From an uncultured Rhizobium sp. (lineage in GTDB: Bacteria; Pseudomonadota; Alphaproteobacteria; Rhizobiales; Rhizobiaceae): a DNA stretch of 64,000 bases. This document shows, in pieces, positions 8,730 through 15,583 of the stretch. The stretch spans positions 1 through 64,000 of the forward strand of contig CAMFIE010000013.1 of NCBI GenBank assembly GCA_945952315.1, in the 5' to 3' direction. Below the pieces are notes generated by a model. It did not search any database and had not been told where the DNA came from. It saw only the letters and a program-made list of their open reading frames with translations. Made by a program: the position numbers and the translations under genes. The number at the start of each line of letters is the position of its first letter. Position 1 is the stretch's first letter.

Positions 8730-10708
8730 CTGTTCCTCTTTTCCGGAATTTCGGCCTTCGCTTGTGGAGCGACAGCCTCTTCAGCTTTTTGCGCATTGGC
8801 TTGAGCCACTGCGATACGGACGGTTTCCAATGTCAGGAGATCGAGCGGAACTTCAGGTTCTCGATCGGCCTTCAGAACAGCCCACTGGTCTTTGGTCATC
8901 CGCGAAAGGCCGAGGTGCTCGGCCATCGCCATTGCGTAGATGCGGCAGTCGAGGAAGTGGTTGTGCTCGCGCCGGAGCGCCCATTCCTCATGCAGCTTTC
9001 CCTTCACCAGCTTCTGGGTGAAGTATTCCGCCGTGAGCTGCTGGAAGTATTCCTCGCCCAGCTCGCTGTGGAAGTGGCAGTATCCGGGCGGATCAGCCGC
9101 TTCCCCTGCCCTCAGACCGATCTTGTGCAGGTTGCCATAAAGCTCCGCCTTCAAAGCCCATGTGCCGACCGGCCAGGACATGGCCGATCCGAACTTCTTG
9201 CGCTTGCCCCGCTTGGTCACCGACTTTCTGGTCGGAGGGCTGATCGCTGGCACCCCGCGTCCAGGCATCCCCTTCAGCGCATAGGTGTTGGCATGACGCC
9301 TGCACCATTCCATGACCTGCGTGGTGCGGTAGCCAGCGTCGACGCCCAGCGCCTCGATCCTCCGAAGCACGCCATAGGCATCTACAAAGTCCTGCGTGTA
9401 GAACTCCTCGAGCAGCTTCCATGCCCCGGCCTGCGGATTGTCCGTCGCGCCTTCCAGGAACGTCGCATAGACATTCCAGCTCTGACGATCCTCACCGAAG
9501 GCAACAATCTCGCAGTAAATGCCATAAGACTGAACGTCTGCACCGCCGACCAGCAGCAAGCCACCGGCAGGAATGGTGCCTTCCTTGTAGTCTTCGCGGC
9601 GCTCCATCAGCCGCTGATGGTCCGGCGCATTGCCCTTCATCTTGTAGGGCAGCGCCTTGATCAGGTTCGCATAGTCCTTCTGACCGGCCTCACCCTTTGC
9701 CTCATAGGCAATCCGATCCTCGGCAATCGCTTCATAAGACATCATCAGCGATATGAAGGCATCGACATGAAAGCCCGGATGACGATCCGGTTCGTCAAAT
9801 TTCGGAATGTACCGGCCCTGCCTCACGGCATGCACGCGCTCCATTTCCGAGATGTGATGCCCGCACTCGACACACCGGAGCACGGTCTTGTGCAGATGCT
9901 TGCGGTCGATCAGCAGGTTTTCGTCTACCTGCACCTGTTCAACCTGACACTCAGGGCAACGGATATGCCAGTAACGCTGATCAGACCGGCGAAAATCGCG
10001 GTCAATCCGGCAGTGTCCCGGCCCCTCGCCCAACGCATCGCCGCTATCGAGTTCGGGCGTGGAGAGCGCGAGGATCTTGTACGTCTTCTGGCGGCGGAAG
10101 GCCGTGAAGCGACCGAAATAGAGGTTCTCGGGATCTGCGCCATTCGGCAGCATCTGCCATTTCGAGACCTCGTCCTTCACCCCGAAGCGCGTGGTCTTGG
10201 CCGAAAGGTCCATGACCGTGTTCGCGTTAGCCAGATAGATCGCGCCGCCTGGAAACTTCTTCTCGTACGTCGTCGAACCTACACCAGACCGGCTGGTGGT
10301 CGGCATGATGATCTGCTTGCCGGTGTACTTCTGCCACTCGTCGATGAGCGGCTGAAGCTTGCCGGAGTTGATATCCTGCAAGGCGTCGATACCAGGAACG
10401 CCATAGATCGCGTTGTCCGGGCAGTTCTCTGCCAGATAGATCATCCAGGCGAGCGCTAGGATGGACACGCCTGTCTGCTGGGCCTTGCGCACCGTGACCT
10501 GATTACAGGGATGCTCCTGCGACAGGCATTGCGCGATCTCGACCAGGTACGGCGCGTCATCCGGTGACCACAGCTCGCCCTTCTTCGGCCCATCCACAAG
10601 CACGATGTTCTTCGGAAGCCATTCATGAAATGGCACCGGCCTTTGCGGCCTGATCGCCTTTGCAAGAGCGCTGGAAATCGCCCTGATTGCGCCCGGATGC
10701 ACGGTCAT
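8711..10708 (-). CDS. Terminase large subunit (lambda gpA family)
   Basis: 665 residues. The N-terminal ATPase region shows VTVRKAQQTGVSILALAW, followed by YEKKFPGGAIYLANANTVMDL (gpA family). A zinc-ribbon-like pair (CPEC, CVECGHH) lies near residues 255-285, and the nuclease half contains VDAGYRTTQVMEWCRRH. It packages DNA into proheads and cuts cos. Its ATG overlaps the small-subunit stop (ATGA), and its 3' end overlaps the portal start by 19 nt. Confidence 0.95.
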   Translation of the reverse strand: MTVHPGAIRAISSALAKAIRPQRPVPFHEWLPKNIVLVDGPKKGELWSPDDAPYLVEIAQCLSQEHPCNQVTVRKAQQTGVSILALAWMIYLAENCPDNAIYGVPGIDALQDINSGKLQPLIDEWQKYTGKQIIMPTTSRSGVGSTTYEKKFPGGAIYLANANTVMDLSAKTTRFGVKDEVSKWQMLPNGADPENLYFGRFTAFRRQKTYKILALSTPELDSGDALGEGPGHCRIDRDFRRSDQRYWHIRCPECQVEQVQVDENLLIDRKHLHKTVLRCVECGHHISEMERVHAVRQGRYIPKFDEPDRHPGFHVDAFISLMMSYEAIAEDRIAYEAKGEAGQKDYANLIKALPYKMKGNAPDHQRLMERREDYKEGTIPAGGLLLVGGADVQSYGIYCEIVAFGEDRQSWNVYATFLEGATDNPQAGAWKLLEEFYTQDFVDAYGVLRRIEALGVDAGYRTTQVMEWCRRHANTYALKGMPGRGVPAISPPTRKSVTKRGKRKKFGSAMSWPVGTWALKAELYGNLHKIGLRAGEAADPPGYCHFHSELGEEYFQQLTAEYFTQKLVKGKLHEEWALRREHNHFLDCRIYAMAMAEHLGLSRMTKDQWAVLKADREPEVPLDLLTLETVRIAVAQANAQKAEEAVAPQAKAEIPEKRNRWKNRR

Positions 10709-11325
10709 GCCATGTCACCATCGAGCAGAGCATCGGTTTCCGGCGCGGTCTCGGCGATCTTCGCGAGCTTTTCCGCCATTTCGTTTCCGATTTCGAAGGC
10801 GATCTCACGCATCAGGACGCGAACGCCATGCGCACCTTCCTTCGAAACCGCAAGCGCAATGTCGTCGGCCCGGTTCGGCAGGCGACGAATGATGGCCTGC
10901 AACTCGGCTCCGATCATCGAAACAGCCCGTTCCGTCTCATCGCGCCGTAGGAGCTGACCGCACTCCTCCTGAACGCGGATCTTCTCACGCCCGACCTTCA
11001 GCCATTCTGACTGACGGCGAGCCTCTTCGAAGCTCTCCTCGTCCCGCATCATCACGAGTGCGGGCGGTTCGAGCGGCAAGCGCCCGTCGCTTGACGGGCC
11101 ATCAGCCGAGCGCAACGGCGCTGTCGCCTTGGCCGGGTTCACATGGCACTGGCGATAGTGGTCATAGTGCGCCAGCGAGACCCGCATAACCTGACCTTGC
11201 GCACCGCGCTCGGCAGGTGTTTCGGGTCGATCATCCAGCAGCTTTTTGACGGCCTTGGAGACGGCAGCCTTCGAGACCCCGTCCCGCGCAGCAATCTGCG
11301 CGATAGACCACATCACTTCGCTCAT
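10705..11325 (-). CDS. Terminase small subunit (Nu1-like)
   Basis: 206 residues. The N-terminal winged helix-turn-helix (MWSIAQIAARDGVSKAAVSKAV) is followed by a helical region (EEARRQSEWLKVGREKIRVQ) as in Nu1-type small terminases, which bind cosB and recruit the large subunit. It directly precedes gpA. Five GTTAACC repeats lie immediately upstream of its start and are a plausible binding site. Confidence 0.85.
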   Translation of the reverse strand: MSEVMWSIAQIAARDGVSKAAVSKAVKKLLDDRPETPAERGAQGQVMRVSLAHYDHYRQCHVNPAKATAPLRSADGPSSDGRLPLEPPALVMMRDEESFEEARRQSEWLKVGREKIRVQEECGQLLRRDETERAVSMIGAELQAIIRRLPNRADDIALAVSKEGAHGVRVLMREIAFEIGNEMAEKLAKIAETAPETDALLDGDMA

Positions 11326-11326
11326 C

Positions 11327-11375
11327 GTTAACCCGTCTGTTAACCGCCGCGTTAACCCCGTTAACCCCGTTAACC
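11327..11375. repeat. Array of five GTTAACC repeats, candidate terminase-binding (cosB-like) site
   Basis: The heptamer GTTAACC occurs at 11327, 11339, 11351, 11360 and 11369, with spacings of 12, 12, 9 and 9 bases. It starts 1 base beyond the start codon of the small terminase gene and lies in a 148-base non-coding stretch (11326-11473). The rest of that stretch is G-rich on the plus strand and contains the imperfect palindrome TCCCTAAAGGGA near 11450. In lambda the small terminase binds repeated R sites next to its own gene. Confidence 0.6.
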
Positions 11376-11473
11376 CAATATTCCGGGCTGCGTGACTGGC
11401 GGTATCTCGGGCCGTTCTCCGCCCGTTAGTGGGGGGCGGCTGATACGGTCCCTAAAGGGAGGGGGGGTCTCCC

Positions 11474-12112
11474 TCACCCGAAGATGCCGCCCGAAAGCCG
11501 CATCATCTCGTGCATCACGCGCTTGGCCAGCTCGGTTTCCACCACCTGCATGAACGCGTCGCGGCTCTCGCCTTTCAGCATCTCTGCCGGGATCGACACA
11601 CCTGAATCAATGAACTTGATCCGCCGCCCCCAAGTGCTCTTGCCTGTTCTGCCGGGATTTTCCGGCTCATAAACATGGCCATTCAAGCCACCGGCAGCCT
11701 TGCGGTTCGGAAAATGGCCACCACGAATGAAGGCCCCGCCGAATATCTTTCTTTTGCCGAAGGGAGCAGCCGACACACCTTTGCGTGTTTCTCGCGCCCC
11801 GAAATACTTGAGCGAGATGTCCCCGCCCTTGGTGGAAAGCACATATTGCAGAGATCCGCGCCCCTCCACGAAGGTGGAGCCGTCTGCACCCGCGCCCCAA
11901 GCACTTCCGGTTCGAACTGCCCGCTTGATGACGCCGTAGTTCAACCCGGTCTGCTTTGCCAGCGCCCGGATAACCTGTGTTCGTGCCTTGTCACCGGTAT
12001 GGTTCAATGCCCGCTGAAGCGAGAGATGCCGCTGGTGACTGTTCAGTGCACCGAGCATGTTCGAGAGGCGATCGATGCCTGCAACGTTTTGCCAATGAAT
12101 GCTCAGCGACAT
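11474..12112 (-). CDS. Minor tail protein Z-like phage protein
   Basis: 212 residues from ATG 12112 (MSLSIHWQNVAGIDRLSNML), which has a GAGG site 6 nt upstream; an alternative ATG at 12151 would add 13 residues. The pattern of an N-terminal helical half with THTGDKAR-like and KQTGLNYGVIKRAV motifs and a later GAFIRGG block resembles lambda gpZ (tail-tip completion). Unusually it lies upstream of the terminase genes. If the adjacent GTTAACC array marks cos, this gene sits at the opposite end of the packaged genome. Confidence 0.68.
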   Translation of the reverse strand: MSLSIHWQNVAGIDRLSNMLGALNSHQRHLSLQRALNHTGDKARTQVIRALAKQTGLNYGVIKRAVRTGSAWGAGADGSTFVEGRGSLQYVLSTKGGDISLKYFGARETRKGVSAAPFGKRKIFGGAFIRGGHFPNRKAAGGLNGHVYEPENPGRTGKSTWGRRIKFIDSGVSIPAEMLKGESRDAFMQVVETELAKRVMHEMMRLSGGIFG

Positions 12113-12178
12113 GGTTGCCTCGCGATAGAGGATCGGCAAAGCAGCCATCATAGCCGCCTTGCCGGATCACGTGGACGA

Positions 12179-12403
12179 TCAGCCAACCGGCGAGAAGTCC
12201 ACGTAATACTGTTTGCCGATCACGAGCTGCTCAGATGCAGCGGGGTTGTCGATGTTGAATTCGGCAAACCCGGTCGGCGTGGCCTTCGAGAAGGAAACAT
12301 CCTCGGCGATTTCCTTGTCATAGATGCAGCGGAAGATTGCCTTCGCTCCACCCCAGGAATTCGCATAGATGTTTTCGAGGGTCATTTTACAGCGGATACC
12401 CAT
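12179..12403 (-). CDS. Small conserved phage protein
   Basis: About 74 residues (MGIRCKMTLENIYANSWGGA). The C-terminus GFAEFNIDNPAASEQLVIG followed by KQYYVDFSPVG looks like a conserved phage beta-rich domain of unknown function. The start ATG 12403 has AGGAG 6 nt upstream; a GTG at 12406 is also possible. It is the first protein gene of the late operon after the tRNA. Confidence 0.7.
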   Translation of the reverse strand: MGIRCKMTLENIYANSWGGAKAIFRCIYDKEIAEDVSFSKATPTGFAEFNIDNPAASEQLVIGKQYYVDFSPVG

Positions 12404-12463
12404 CACAGGCTCCTATGCTTGCGTGTCATAGGCCCAGCACGTCAACCTATACCTATATGCAAG

Positions 12464-12491
12464 AAGCCCAGACCGTTTCCGATCTGGGCTT
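12464..12491 (-). terminator. Hairpin downstream of phage tRNA-Met
   Basis: A perfect 9-bp stem (AAGCCCAGA / TCTGGGCTT) with a 10-base loop lies directly 3' of the tRNA gene on the minus strand. The T tract after it is weak, so it may be a 3' processing or partial termination signal between the tRNA and the late protein genes. Confidence 0.4.
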
Positions 12492-12493
12492 GA

Positions 12494-12570
12494 TGGTTGC
12501 GGAGGATGGATTCGAACCATCGACCTTCAGCTTATGAGGCTGACGAGCTACCGGTCTGCTCTACTCCACT
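12494..12570 (-). tRNA. tRNA-Met(CAT), initiator-like, prophage-encoded
   Basis: 77 nt with encoded CCA. A complete cloverleaf can be drawn: D stem GAGC/GCTC, anticodon stem TCAGC/GCTGA around CTCATAA, T stem GATGG/CCATC. Two features point to an initiator: the A1-A72 pair is mismatched and the D stem has A11-U24. The anticodon stem pairs 29-31 are AU/GC/CG instead of the usual GC-rich triplet. It lies between the NusG-like gene and the late operon, so it would be co-transcribed with them. Confidence 0.85.
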
Positions 12571-12733
12571 GTGATTGAGACATAGCTTGCGCACTGGCCT
12601 TGAATCGATGTCCGCTTTGGACCGTCAAGGTTGGGGCTGACCGGCGTACCGACCTCGGGATTTCTCCCCGCTGTTTAGGCGTTTTCAGAGGCTCACTTCA
12701 GGATCATCAGCTCATCCAGTGATGAAACGACTC

Positions 12734-13366
12734 TCAGATTTTCTCGATCAGCGCAAGCGGAATATTCACTGGCACCATGCGGCCCAAGACATCCATTTCA
12801 ATAACCGCATCGCCCTTTCCATCAGGCCGAGCGCTTATAACCAAGCCCTGCGCACCACAGAAAAAACCTTCCTTGACGCTGACCTTGTCGCCCTTCCGGT
12901 AGACCACGTTTTCCTGTTGCCAATCGTAGATTCCAGACTCGGCAAGTGCATTAAATCTTGCAACTTCTGACGGAAGGAGACGCTTAGGAAACTCGCATCC
13001 ACCGAGCACATCAATGGCATGGCTGACAGCATCGAGTGCCGCCAAACCTTCCGGGATAGGGTCCATCTGGACAAGCACATAGCCATGGATCACGGGCATC
13101 ATCTGCCCCGGAATGATGCGGTGACGGCGACGATAGTCAGGTCCGCGCCTTTGCGGTACCAGCGCATTTATCCCCAGCTCTTCAAGCTGCAAACGCACCG
13201 AAACCTCATGTCCGGTCCAGCAACGAAGCACAAACCACGGCGAATCGGCATGTGTTACCCGTGCCACCGATTCGAGCCGTTGCAGCTTGTCGAGCCGGAG
13301 CCGATCCTCAAAGCTGAGGCTACCTACACCGATTGCCGCTCCTACCAGTCCCTTAGGCCGCATCAT
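12734..13366 (-). CDS. NusG-family transcription antiterminator of the phage
   Basis: 210 residues. The NGN-like domain spans roughly residues 43-115 (WFVLRCWTGHEVSVRLQLEE, then HGYVLVQMD), and a KOW motif follows near residue 155 (KGDKVSVKEGFFCGAQGLV). NusG paralogues bind RNA polymerase and suppress pausing and termination at selected operons. This one overlaps the O-like gene and sits just upstream of the tRNA and late genes, the position of lambda Q, so a role as late antiterminator is inferred. Confidence 0.85.
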   Translation of the reverse strand: MMRPKGLVGAAIGVGSLSFEDRLRLDKLQRLESVARVTHADSPWFVLRCWTGHEVSVRLQLEELGINALVPQRRGPDYRRRHRIIPGQMMPVIHGYVLVQMDPIPEGLAALDAVSHAIDVLGGCEFPKRLLPSEVARFNALAESGIYDWQQENVVYRKGDKVSVKEGFFCGAQGLVISARPDGKGDAVIEMDVLGRMVPVNIPLALIEKI

Positions 13367-14621
13367 TGGTCACCCCGTATTGCTCGTGAAAACTATCGAT
13401 CGCTGATCGGACGCTGTTGATGAGATCGCCGGTTCCATCAAGGCGCGGGAAATAAACCCACTCCTGCCTGCCCGTCTCGGGCAACCATGGATATCCGCGC
13501 TCCTGATGCACGCTACGGAATGCTTCCCAAACCTCCGAGCCAATCCGAACCTGCGTGAATTCGCGACCTGCCTCTACGTCTGCGGGTGAAACAGCAACTG
13601 ATCGCCCTTCCAGTGCCCGCTCATGCATGAGCCGAACGCTTGGCCAACCGTTTGCCGAACGATGCTCGGCCAAAATTTCATTTCGGCCCCGGCCATCAGC
13701 CGCGTCATATCGAGCCTGGTTGAAGGCCGATAGCTTCGGAAGCGCACCACAGGGCTGTCCAAGCAATATCAGCCGTCGAGCCGACCACGCCTTGCCGAAT
13801 GGCGGAGCTGGCGCAGGCACTGGCAATTTTTCGGATGGATCTGGAACATCGTTGAAAAGTTTTTCGGAAAAATAGGTACGCGGTGCAGGCGTGTGGCTCT
13901 TGCGCTGCGCCTTCAGCAATTCCAACCAAGCGTCAAACCTCCGCTCGGCAAGATCCCGCTCATCATCGGTCAGGGCATACCACGCGACCTTGGCCTGCTC
14001 CTTTGGCATCCCGGTCAGGCCAGGCCATTTCTTTGCCAAATTCCAAAACCGGGCATCCAGCTTTTTATTCCTATCTCGGTCAATTTGCCGATTTTCCTCA
14101 CGCGCCTCTCTCTCAGATCGTTTTTCTTGGGTCGTTAAGTAAGGGTCGTTAATAGGTGCCGACTCTGGACCGGCAGGGGGTGCCGACTCTGGACCGGCAG
14201 GGGGTGCCGACTCTGGACCGGCAGGGGTGCCGATATATCGGCAGGGGGGGGTGTCATTTTGGGGAACGGAATTAGGAATAACATCCTCAATTTCTGCCCC
14301 ATCCCATGCGTCAAATGCATACCCAGACGGCGGCGGCGCATCGTAGATCACCCGATACGAGTGCGCGCTGTCGCGGCCATCTGCGCTATCCTCGACGTGC
14401 TTTTCCACCACACCGATTTCCCCAAGCCGATCGAGCGATGATTGAACCGTGGAGCGGGCGCAGCCGAGTTGATCTGCCATTTTAACTTGGCTTCGTCGGC
14501 ACCATCCATGCTTGTCGGTGTGGCGACCAAGCAGGCACAGAACCTGCAAGTCGCGTCCCTTTAAGCGCGGATCGGTGACAATCCAGCCAGGAATGATCGA
14601 GAATCTAGCGTCAACGCTCAT
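13353..14621 (-). CDS. O-like replication initiator with winged helix
   Basis: 422 residues. An N-terminal winged helix-turn-helix (residues ~20-75: RDLQVLCLLGRHTDKHGW, then KMADQLGCARSTVQSSLDRL) resembles initiators of temperate phages. Then comes a repeat of PAGPESAP three times (encoded by 24-bp DNA repeats), a charged linker, and a C-terminal region without recognised motif. The in-gene iterons parallel lambda O, whose gene contains the replication origin. It overlaps both neighbours. Initiator function is inferred. Confidence 0.7.
   Translation of the reverse strand: MSVDARFSIIPGWIVTDPRLKGRDLQVLCLLGRHTDKHGWCRRSQVKMADQLGCARSTVQSSLDRLGEIGVVEKHVEDSADGRDSAHSYRVIYDAPPPSGYAFDAWDGAEIEDVIPNSVPQNDTPPCRYIGTPAGPESAPPAGPESAPPAGPESAPINDPYLTTQEKRSEREAREENRQIDRDRNKKLDARFWNLAKKWPGLTGMPKEQAKVAWYALTDDERDLAERRFDAWLELLKAQRKSHTPAPRTYFSEKLFNDVPDPSEKLPVPAPAPPFGKAWSARRLILLGQPCGALPKLSAFNQARYDAADGRGRNEILAEHRSANGWPSVRLMHERALEGRSVAVSPADVEAGREFTQVRIGSEVWEAFRSVHQERGYPWLPETGRQEWVYFPRLDGTGDLINSVRSAIDSFHEQYGVTNDAA
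14155..14251. repeat. Iteron-like tandem repeats and palindrome inside the O-like gene, candidate phage origin
   Basis: Three direct repeats of a 24-bp unit starting GGTGCCGACTCTGGACC (14155, 14179, 14203; the third copy is 23 bp) are followed by a fourth diverged copy that contains the perfect 16-bp palindrome TGCCGATATATCGGCA (14228-14243) and then a run of eight G. Next to the repeats at about 14130-14152, the motif GGGTCGTTAA occurs twice in an AT-richer stretch. The arrangement is like an iteron origin. Confidence 0.6.
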
Positions 14622-15291
14622 TCCACGGCCCTCCCAAATTCAAGATTAGATGCGTGCCCCACTGATCGCCCATGGCGTCAGCGATGCCGGTGAATGTCTT
14701 CGAGCGTGTCTTCCACCGGTCTTTCCCCGGCGATGCCCGATGGATTGTGCTCCAGCGCTTGTGCGCATCAGTTCCGGGCTTTGGCCGCTCCAGTCGATCC
14801 GTCTCGGTGAGCTTCGGAAGATTGCGCAGATAGAGGCTGGTCGCCTTGAAAGCGGCCTCGCCGAACCACCACGGCTGGACAGTCTGCGCGGGCCGCTCAT
14901 AGTTGCGGATGCGTTCCTTCGCATGCCGGTGCATGACCGGATTTTCGACAGCGATGTAGGGAATGTCGGCATTCCAGCAATCCGAGAAGAGTGCCGCGCC
15001 TTCATCCAGTTCGTGCCACATCTCCTCGAGCGTGCGCCCCCGTGGCGGACTGTGCAGCCAGCGCACGCCGCTGTTGCAGAGCCTGGTGCAGGGCGGATGC
15101 ATGACGGCCATGAAGTGCCAGCCATCGTCGAGCACATCCCGGATGTCGCAGACGATGTGACGGTTGCTGCCGTCATCCGATGGCAGCAGATCGCAGGACC
15201 ATGCGTCAAAGCCCCGATCGAGGAAAGCGCGGCGCACTTCACCGGAGGTCTCGCAACCGATCAGGACGCGGATTTCGGAAGGATCACGCAT
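14611..15291 (-). CDS. Phage DNA cytosine-methyltransferase-like protein
   Basis: About 226 residues from ATG 15291 (MRDPSEIRVLIGCETSGEVR). Motif I-like VLIGCETSGEVRRAF and the PPC catalytic-loop-like AVMHPPCTRLCNSG fit C5-cytosine methyltransferases; YIAVENPV corresponds roughly to the ENV motif. No QxRxR motif or target-recognition domain is visible, so it may be a reduced or divergent methylase. It overlaps the upstream 99-residue gene by 8 nt and the O-like gene by 11 nt. Confidence 0.68.
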   Translation of the reverse strand: MRDPSEIRVLIGCETSGEVRRAFLDRGFDAWSCDLLPSDDGSNRHIVCDIRDVLDDGWHFMAVMHPPCTRLCNSGVRWLHSPPRGRTLEEMWHELDEGAALFSDCWNADIPYIAVENPVMHRHAKERIRNYERPAQTVQPWWFGEAAFKATSLYLRNLPKLTETDRLERPKPGTDAHKRWSTIHRASPGKDRWKTRSKTFTGIADAMGDQWGTHLILNLGGPWNER

Positions 15292-15583
15292 GGTGCTGCG
15301 CCTCCTTTCCACGCGCCCGCTCGGCAAGCGCCGCCCGGAAATAGTGGACATCGAAACGGATGGTTTCAGGTTGGTATCCGCGCAAATCGCGGACGGAGTG
15401 CAGAAAGGCAAATTCAGCTTCAAGCGCCGCCACGGCCTCACTGTCTTTTTGCGCTTCGAGATGGGCACGAATGTCACGAAAGTCCCGAAGAATGGTCGCG
15501 AGCGGAAGTCGGATCAACCATGCAGCCCGCGCTGCGCTATCCGGTGCCTGCCGGAGCTGGTCAAGGAGAGGGCTTGTCATCAA
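15284..15583 (-). CDS. Hypothetical phage protein
   Basis: 99 residues, mostly helical (LLDQLRQAPDSAARAAWLIR), with a C-terminal segment YQPETIRFDVHYFRAAL. No recognised domain. It overlaps the methylase-fusion stop (ATGA) and the downstream cytosine-methylase-like gene, so it is part of the leftward early operon. Confidence 0.7.
   Translation of the reverse strand: MMTSPLLDQLRQAPDSAARAAWLIRLPLATILRDFRDIRAHLEAQKDSEAVAALEAEFAFLHSVRDLRGYQPETIRFDVHYFRAALAERARGKEAQHHA

Noticed and set aside
8762-10459. 565-residue plus-strand frame opposite the large terminase
   Set aside because: Shadow of gpA; composition typical of antisense frames.
14155-14251. CRISPR array
   Set aside because: The 24-bp units are directly adjacent without spacers and encode an in-frame peptide repeat.
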